Positions 58,138 to 64,000 of a DNA stretch of 64,000 nucleotides are shown piece after piece. How positions within the stretch are numbered: the stretch's first letter is position 1; each line of letters opens with the position of its first letter. The position numbers and the translations under genes were made by a program. The notes below the pieces were generated by a model. The model searched no databases, was not told the DNA's origin, and saw nothing but the letters and a program-made list of their open reading frames with translations. The stretch covers positions 12,215,180-12,279,179 of the forward strand of contig CM025852.1 in the NCBI GenBank assembly GCA_003952965.2. Reading direction: 5' to 3'. The stretch comes from Morella rubra (Eukaryota > Streptophyta > Magnoliopsida > Fagales > Myricaceae).

Positions 58138-59867
58138 TTTTTTTTTTTCTAAGCAAATTCAATAAAAAACGAAACCGTTTGAATATTACATCACGCGGGA
58201 TGAGAAAGATCATCCGCATTAGTAACAAACAGCGGTAAACAACTAACAGAAAGGAAACCAAACAAGAAAACAGAAGCAATCCAAGCAGCCATCTGATGTG
58301 CGATTTGGTTTTGCCGGCGGGGGATCCATCTTAATTTCCACCTGCAGTGACGCGCTAGGAAGGACCTGATCAGGTTAACGTAGAAAACAAGGGGTCCCTC
58401 AGAGACAGAAGAAGTATCATTGATGAAGTTGCAGGAGATCAATGAGTCGCTTTCAAACGTCACAAGCGGAAAATTGAGTTCTTCAGCAGTGTGGAGCCCA
58501 AGGAGAATGGCCTTCAACTCTGCAAGGAGGGGTTTGGAGGAGCACAGAAAATCACTACGGGCAGCAATAATACAACCCCGGTGATCTCTAGCAATCGAGG
58601 CTAGATAACTAGCATTAGAGCGAATAGCTGCATCGCAATTGAACTTCACATGACCCGCCAAGGGGGGAGCCCAGGGAGGGGTCAAACGCAGAGAATGATC
58701 CTTCCAGGCTGCACGATGCTCAAAAAACCATCTTTTGAGGGTGATGGACAGAGAAGAAGGAATGGGGTGCAAATCCTCATGAACCACCAGGTTACGAGCA
58801 TGCCAAGTAATGTCAAGAATGAGGGCAGCTTGCAGAAGGAAGTCTCTTTCAAGGGCACAGGGCAGAGCTAGGGTCGCAGGAGCATTCAGAATAATCATCA
58901 TCCACGACTGAATATTAAGATCATGCATACCGTCCAAACGAAGAGGCCAGAAAGCCTCAGCCCAGAGGATTTTGGCAAAAAGGCATTGGAACGCAAGATG
59001 TTCCACGGTTTCCACCTCAGATCTACATAAGGGGCACAGGAAAAAATCATCCTCCCTGTGGTCCGGCAGAAAAAAGAGTTTTGCTTTGACGGGTAGAGCT
59101 TTACTAGCAAATTTCCAGAGTAGAAGCTTAAGCCTAGCTTGAAGATTAGCCTTCCAGATCTTCGACCAATCAAAAACAGAGGGCAGGAAGCGAGGGGCAT
59201 GATCACAAAGGTATGCAGACTTCACAGTGAAGGCACCAGAGTTGTCACAGTTCCATCGAAGCAAGTCCAAAGGTTGAGGTGAGTTAAGGGGTATTGCCAG
59301 AATGTTGGTGGCACACATAGGATTGAAGAGAGAGCTCACTAAGGGCCAGTTCCACTGCTGAAGGCCAGGGAGAATCAAGTCACTCACAGAGGCCGATGAA
59401 GACCAAGGGGGCGGGGCAGAGCTCGAAAATTAGGCATCCCTGGAATCCAGGGGTCAGACCCAATTTTAATTCCTCCCCTCCTTGACTTCAAAAAGAGCCC
59501 CTTTCGCCAGAATATCTTGACACTTCAAAATTCCTTGCCATAACCAGGAACACCCATGGGTGGGTCGACATGAAACAATAGAGGAAGAGTTGCATATAGT
59601 TAGCTCTAAGAGCTTGCACCCAGAGATCCTGAGGGCGAGAGCTTAAAAGCCAAACCCAACTTTGCTATAAGTGCTATGAGAGTCACGCGACCGGCCTGAG
59701 ATAAACATTTGCAGACCAGCCTTCCAGTCGACAAAACACCCGCTCTTTAATGTCGTTGAAAGCCGCCAAACGAGATCGAGGGATGCAAGGGAAGACCAGG
59801 TATTTTCCTCCCAAGGTAGATTTCTTCATCCGGAGCAACTGACAACTAGTAGGGATGCAGTGAGGGG
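58138..59867 (-). mobile_element. Nested minus-strand LINE, ORF2 C-terminal half
   Basis: A T-run at 58138-58150 (poly-A tail on the minus strand) begins the element. GCTATTGATTT at about 58127-58137 repeats at about 59880 as its target duplication. ORF 59387-58191 is 398 aa without interruption. Further 5' (59400-59867) decayed reverse-transcriptase end sequence is read. It is 5' truncated. Confidence 0.85.
58191..59387 (-). CDS. LINE ORF2 C-terminal region: zf-RVT and RNase H-like domains, frame open
   Basis: The 398-aa ORF has the zinc-binding region (about 45-130: SGAFTVKSAYLCDHAPRFL, KANLQARLKLLLWKFASKAL, CPLCRSEVETVEHLAFQC) and the plant LINE RNase H-like domain (about 240-370: GHVKFNCDAAIRSNASYLAS, LAELKAILLGLHTAEEL, FESDSLISC, WKLRWIPRRQNQIAHQMAAW). 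In an active element it would help remove RNA during target-primed reverse transcription. The open frame means this copy is younger than its host LINE. It is not a host gene: the first Met is arbitrary, because reverse transcriptase should precede it. Confidence 0.82.
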   Translation of the reverse strand: MSDLILPGLQQWNWPLVSSLFNPMCATNILAIPLNSPQPLDLLRWNCDNSGAFTVKSAYLCDHAPRFLPSVFDWSKIWKANLQARLKLLLWKFASKALPVKAKLFFLPDHREDDFFLCPLCRSEVETVEHLAFQCLFAKILWAEAFWPLRLDGMHDLNIQSWMMIILNAPATLALPCALERDFLLQAALILDITWHARNLVVHEDLHPIPSSLSITLKRWFFEHRAAWKDHSLRLTPPWAPPLAGHVKFNCDAAIRSNASYLASIARDHRGCIIAARSDFLCSSKPLLAELKAILLGLHTAEELNFPLVTFESDSLISCNFINDTSSVSEGPLVFYVNLIRSFLARHCRWKLRWIPRRQNQIAHQMAAWIASVFLFGFLSVSCLPLFVTNADDLSHPA

Positions 59868-60510
59868 CCGTATTGTTGCTATTGATTTAAATGTGGCTGA
59901 GTGGGCCTCTTATCCTCCATGTTCAGCAGGTATAGAAAATCCTATACATTTAATCTCCCATTGTGTAATTGCTCAATCTTTGTGGAGACAATCGAGGAGG
60001 CCTTAGATATCACTAGTATCTCTCTGCAAACTATGAAAGATTTGGTGGCATATTTCATATTGGATACTCGTCATAGTTCTAGACAAAAAATGATCATAGA
60101 GTAGCTGTTATTAATGCAGCAATTATTTTAGATACTGCTCAAAATGATGTAGTACACATGGTGGCAGAGTGGATTTACACAGCCTCATAGCGTCCTCTAA
60201 GACTAGAATTACTGATCATCTGTTGGCATGAAGTAAAGTGGAGTCGAAGAAGCCAAAAAGCTGGAAACCACCGAATATTGGTTGGGTGAAAGTGAATTCA
60301 GATGTGGCTATTCGGGTAGAAGGGTCTGTTACAGCACTGTCTTGTAGAGACAGTTCCAGTTCCCTCTGTTATGCATACATGGAACGTATTCAAGTTGTGG
60401 ACCCATTGCTTGGAGAAGCACAAGCAGTCTTGACTGCTATGAAACAGGCCTCACAACAGGGATGGTCTCATGTGAATTTTGAATGTGATTGCCTTATGCT
60501 TTGCAAAGTC

Positions 60511-61250
60511 TTTTTTTTTCTTTCTCTAAGCAACAATGGAACATTTTATTGTTAGTTGGTCAACCATTGTCACATACAAGAATTGCTCTCGGGAGAGAGC
60601 CAACAGAAATACATCCACAATGTCTATTAGTTGCACACCAATTAGCAACAAAATGTGCCATATGATTTCCTTCACGCAGCGTCCACAAAAATTTCCACTT
60701 TGGATGCTCATCTAGCATTCTCCTAATGAACGAAACTTCACCTTCAATTAACCAATCCGGGGAGAGCAATCTGTCAGTCACTTGCTGCCATACCATTAGC
60801 GAGTCTCCTTCAATTTTGCAAGCTAACAAAGCTGCACAAGCTTCACCTTGCAAAGGATTAGAGCCTTTCCGACAAAATCCCTGAGCTTCAATAATACCTC
60901 CAATATGGTTCCTGCACACAGCCGCAAAATACATAACATTCTCCAGATGACTAGCAAAAGGAGGTTGCCAGGCAACACCACGCTTCTTGATTCTCCAGGT
61001 AGAACGGTGGTCTTCATATCTACGGATCACATCTTGGAGCATGGCTGAAGAGTTTGGTTCTAAATTCTCATGAACCACTTTGTTTCGAGTGAACCACAAG
61101 GTGTCAAGAACTAAAGCAGTTTATAATAAGAGATCATCCCAGCACGCTTTGTCATTGGAAGGCATATTATTTGGGTTAAGGATAAATTTCATCCAGTGAC
61201 TAATTGGTTCTTAAGAGAAAGCTGCAGGATTAAAAGCCCAAGGGCCACCA
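60511..61250 (-). mobile_element. Third LINE remnant, RNase H C-terminus
   Basis: The T-run at 60511-60519 is the poly-A tail of a minus-strand LINE. ORF 61099-60560 encodes WFTRNKVVHENLEPNSSAML, GGIIEAQGFCRKGSNPLQGE, ACAALLACKIEGDSLMVWQQ and WKFLWTLREGNHMAHFVANW, the RNase H-like domain. It cuts off the RNase H of the plus-strand LINE at 60510. The 5' limit near 61250 is approximate. Confidence 0.8.
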
Positions 61251-61294
61251 CGCCATAAAATTATACTAAAGTGACATCCAAGAAAAAGATGGTG

Positions 61295-64000
61295 CATTAT
61301 AAGAAAACTGGTTTTGGGTGTCAAATTTTTTTGTCTCCAAAAGTTAAAAATTTGTCACCCAAAGTTGTTGGCGTCAAAAAAATTGACACCCGGTTTGACA
61401 AAAAAAGCATGTCACCCTTGTTCTTGGGTGACAAATTCGTAGGTTCATCAGGAACTAGCATCCGGACGCCATATCATAGTGTTCAGACGTTTTTCATTTT
61501 GTGTGACAATTATAATTTCGTCAGGGATTTTTTTTTTTTTTTTTTTTCTGTTCGCATGTTCCTTGTGAACGTCAATGTATTACATGAAAAAATCAATTTT
61601 GTCATGAAAATACGTGCGAATGTCTATAGTATATGTTTGCACGGGTGAATTTCTATGTCAAAATGTAAATTTTGTCAGCAGATATATCGTCCGCACGCTT
61701 CTAAACCATGTGCTGGCTATTATTGTTTTTTTTTTTTGAAAAAAGAAAATCCCACGAATATTATGTGTGAATGGCTCTAGAACGTGCGGACCCTAGTTAA
61801 ACACGGTCATGGGGATGGTGGATTATTTGTGCGGATGCTAGTTGTTTTTATTTTATGAAAAAAGAAAATGCTACGAATATAATGTGTGGACAATGTATAT
61901 AAAAGAACGTGGGGAAGGTGATATAGTGTTTGGACATTATTATGAGAAACATGTGCGGACGTTAATTTTGTACCGTGCAGACGAATAACATATTATGGCA
62001 GATGTCTGGACGTTGTTAATCTGTCTGGATAGTTCTAAATTATAATATTGAATCTGTGAATTTAAATTATTTAATTATGCAATTAAAATTAGATTAGACG
62101 TGAATATGAAGACATCATATTAAATATAGTATAAATCAGTAATGGTCTACAAATATCAAATTGACATAATAGTAAATAAAATAAATAATCAAAATTAAGT
62201 CTGAAATAAACAATTTACCCAAATTTGCGTTGGAGAATGAAATGTTCTGTCACCTTCCTTATGTGTTCCATCATTTACTCACGCATTTGTGCTTGCAATA
62301 GCTGGAGCCTCTTTTCTTTCTCTGCTTGTTGCTTTCGTTGTTGCTCCTCTAAATACTGTTGCTGCTCTATTAAATGCTGTTGCTGCTGCTCTTGCATCAC
62401 CCTCTCCATTTCTACCTTCTTTATAACTACCTCATCATATTCTTTCTATCTAGCCCTCATCTCCTCTATCTCCATTCTTGCCTCTTCCAATCTTCCGGGT
62501 CAAATCAATGGACATATAGGATGATGATCCAACTTGCCGCACTGAATGCCTAAACCACGCACATAACCCGCTTTCGTCCCCAAGACATTTGTGAGGATCT
62601 ATCTCCACTTCTGTTAATGACCTTCCTTCAAACTCGTGCTGTAATTGTAGCGCCTCCATATTTTCCTACAAGTGAAGGAGAACATTGAGAAAGTTAATTT
62701 ATTAAATATAAGAAATTAATAATGCATAATAAAATTTTATAGAACTTACAAAATATTCCCTTGTAGTATCAGATGTCCATGTGTCGTCCTTATTAGTATG
62801 CGTTTTCTTGTACATCAATGCAGGATTAATCTGATTAGTTTTTGAATCTTTCTGCACACCAAAAAATGACATATACATTAAAATCCCTTAATAACATAAT
62901 GTCGAAACAACAAAAATAAACTTAAATATTTGTGTTGATTATAATCATAAGAACTAGAACGCGTTGGAAAAACCGAGTGTCCAAAGTGGGAGCAACCGTC
63001 AGCTTAGCCTTATTTTGGTGGTTGGTTTCACTCATTCTCTAAAATACATATCTATTGAGTTAGTAAAAAAATGAAGTATAGAAGTAAATAAAAATATTAG
63101 AATAAACATTTTTACCTGAAATTCTTCAGTATTAAATAATTCGTAGATGGGAGCCCATTCTTCCTTTTTCATGTTTGGGTACGGATGCTCTAACACTTCT
63201 TCTTTGGTGGAAACAAAGAGTAGTACTAGTGCATTCTATTCCGATGCGTCCTGTACGCTGTGTTCATTGTAGACATCATAGTGTTGCGATCCTCTGGCTG
63301 ATCATAATCCAGGTTGAAGTCATCCTGAAATAAACCATGTTAATATAATTAAACAACAATTAATTCTAATTTTTACTAAGTTACACTTACCAATACTTTG
63401 TTCATGACATAAGACTTAACCTCATCGGAGACTTTGGACCAGTTGACCACATCGAACGGGACAAGTGATCTCACGAGTGAACCAATATGACTAGAAAGCA
63501 TTGAAGATGCCTTGTCATCACCACCCGTACGGCCATCGGGAATATGGACGCTCATCTTTCCTGCAATACGAGCCTTCTCTAATGCAAGCCCGCGTGTCCT
63601 ACCCCTTACATGTCTAATCCTAGAGGTGGCTATACATGAACAAAAACGTTATTAACGTAAAACATCAGCACCTAATTACATGTATTTAAAAATTAACATT
63701 AAAGTTAGTTTGAAATACTTACACGCACAACTACTCTGCGGGGTGCCATGCGGGTTGACCGATATAGGAGATGGTAAATCGTCATCTACTCCATTTGAAG
63801 GAGTCGCAGCTGCATTTGAAGGAGTCGCAGCTGCTCTAGTCCCAGGATGATCGCTAGCACCAACTGATCTAGCACCTTGAATCGGCACGAAGACATTTTC
63901 CTCCAGCTACCATGACAACGTCCTGTGACTGCACAAGCAAAACAAGTGAGAAACTCTATTATTGTCAGAGAAATAAAATATGAACGTGTAATCCTTACTA
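61295..64000 (-). mobile_element. CACTA (En/Spm) transposon, one end and transposase-type gene, continues past the window
   Basis: The left end at 61295 reads CATTATAAGAAAACTGG, one base off the CACTATAAGAAAA type. It is followed by alternating subterminal repeats TTGGGTGTCAAAT, TTTGTCACCCAA, ATTGACACCCGG and TTGGGTGACAAAT between 61315 and 61440. A zone rich in GCGGACG / CCGGACG words (61455-62030) follows, then the minus-strand gene at 62220-63900. The other terminus lies outside the window. Confidence 0.7.
62220..63900 (-). CDS. En/Spm-type plant transposase-associated protein (Ptta family), partial, multi-exon
   Basis: Several minus-strand exons are read from right to left: about 63890-63720 (VDDDLPSPISVNPHGTPQSS), 63640-63400 (GRTRGLALEKARIAGKMSVH, SLVRSLVPFDVVNWSKVSDE), 63325-63120 (DYDQPEDRNTMMSTMNTAYR, VLEHPYPNMKKEEWAPIYEL), 62850-62755 (INPALMYKKTHTNKDDTWTS), 62660-62500 (GDESGLCAWFRHSVRQVGSS) and a Gln/Glu coiled coil near 62400-62250 (EQQQYLEEQQRKQQAEKEKR). 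This order fits the plant transposase (Ptta/En/Spm) domain protein of CACTA elements. Splice sites were not all verified, and its 5' end may lie outside the window. An in-frame stop in the coiled-coil region suggests decay. Confidence 0.62.

Larger units (their letters stand above)
57593..60510 (+). mobile_element. Plus-strand LINE remnant, split by a nested minus-strand LINE
   Basis: The left part (57593-58137) carries reverse-transcriptase motifs: ISFRSISPCNVIYKVISKIL, AAFVPGRLIHENSIIAQEIL, EMEKAYDPAYAEMLW, then an abrupt jump to LLWQFDMQDRLKLLMWKTTS of the zinc-binding region, so an internal deletion exists. The right part (59868-60510) resumes with PIHLISHCVIAQSLWR and the RNase H-like domain NIGWVKVNSDVAIRVEGS, GEAQAVLTAMKQAS and NFECDCLMLCKV. 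Stops are frequent. GCTATTGATTT at both junctions marks the target site of the nested element. Confidence 0.82.

Overview
The window is plant nuclear DNA, almost certainly from a eudicot and probably a woody one. Genes are sparse and intron-containing, intergenic DNA is AT-rich, and most of the 64 kb is transposon debris. No bacterial operons, rRNA, confident tRNA genes or CRISPR arrays are visible. I cannot name the species.

Likely functional genes: (1) a five-exon NADPH-dependent 2-alkenal / double-bond reductase on the minus strand (2935-4676, 347 aa) with a clear TATA box; (2) DPM2/DPMS2, the small membrane subunit of dolichol-phosphate-mannose synthase (17021-17380, 80 aa, two coding exons); (3) a two-exon conserved plant protein of unknown function (39178-41550); (4) a single-exon P-class pentatricopeptide repeat (PPR) protein (49933-52200, 755 aa). 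Decayed host genes: a calmodulin-like pseudogene with three frameshifts (24281-24774), a start-less copy of exon 1 of the 39 kb gene (13490-13620) and a NAC-domain fragment (55226-55581).

Layout: 0-2.4 kb, LTR-element tail and a dispersed duplication; 2.9-4.8 kb, reductase gene; about 6.9-10.8 kb, a CACTA-like element enclosing an AT-rich minisatellite; 10.9-16.4 kb, two LINE remnants flanking a 1.6 kb duplicated block, then an LTR remnant; 16.4-17.7 kb, DPMS2; 17.7-19.3 kb, a small copia-like element; 20-23.4 kb, two hAT-type elements, a SINE and a copia remnant; 24.3-24.8 kb, calmodulin-like pseudogene; 25.6-31.6 kb, MITEs and fold-back elements; 31.9-36.1 kb, nested Mutator-like elements holding host-gene pieces; 36.2-38.1 kb, possible pararetrovirus-like remnant; 38.5-41.6 kb, the intact duplicated gene; 42.6-46.5 kb, a copia element with an exact target duplication; 47.3-49.8 kb, a composite hAT-like element; 49.9-52.2 kb, PPR gene; 55.2 kb, NAC fragment; 57.6-61.3 kb, three LINEs, one inserted in another; 61.3 kb to the end, one end of an En/Spm (CACTA) element with its transposase-type gene.

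The genes do not form a pathway. The most informative structure is the 31.9-36.1 kb block. A 4.3 kb Pack-MULE candidate with about 115-bp inverted ends and a perfect 9-bp target duplication carries fragments resembling a U-box/ARM E3 ligase and an ABCB transporter. Inside the captured ligase sequence sits a second Mutator-like element, at 32560-34617, with its own inverted ends and imperfect 9-bp duplication. All family assignments were made by reading motifs, without database searches.
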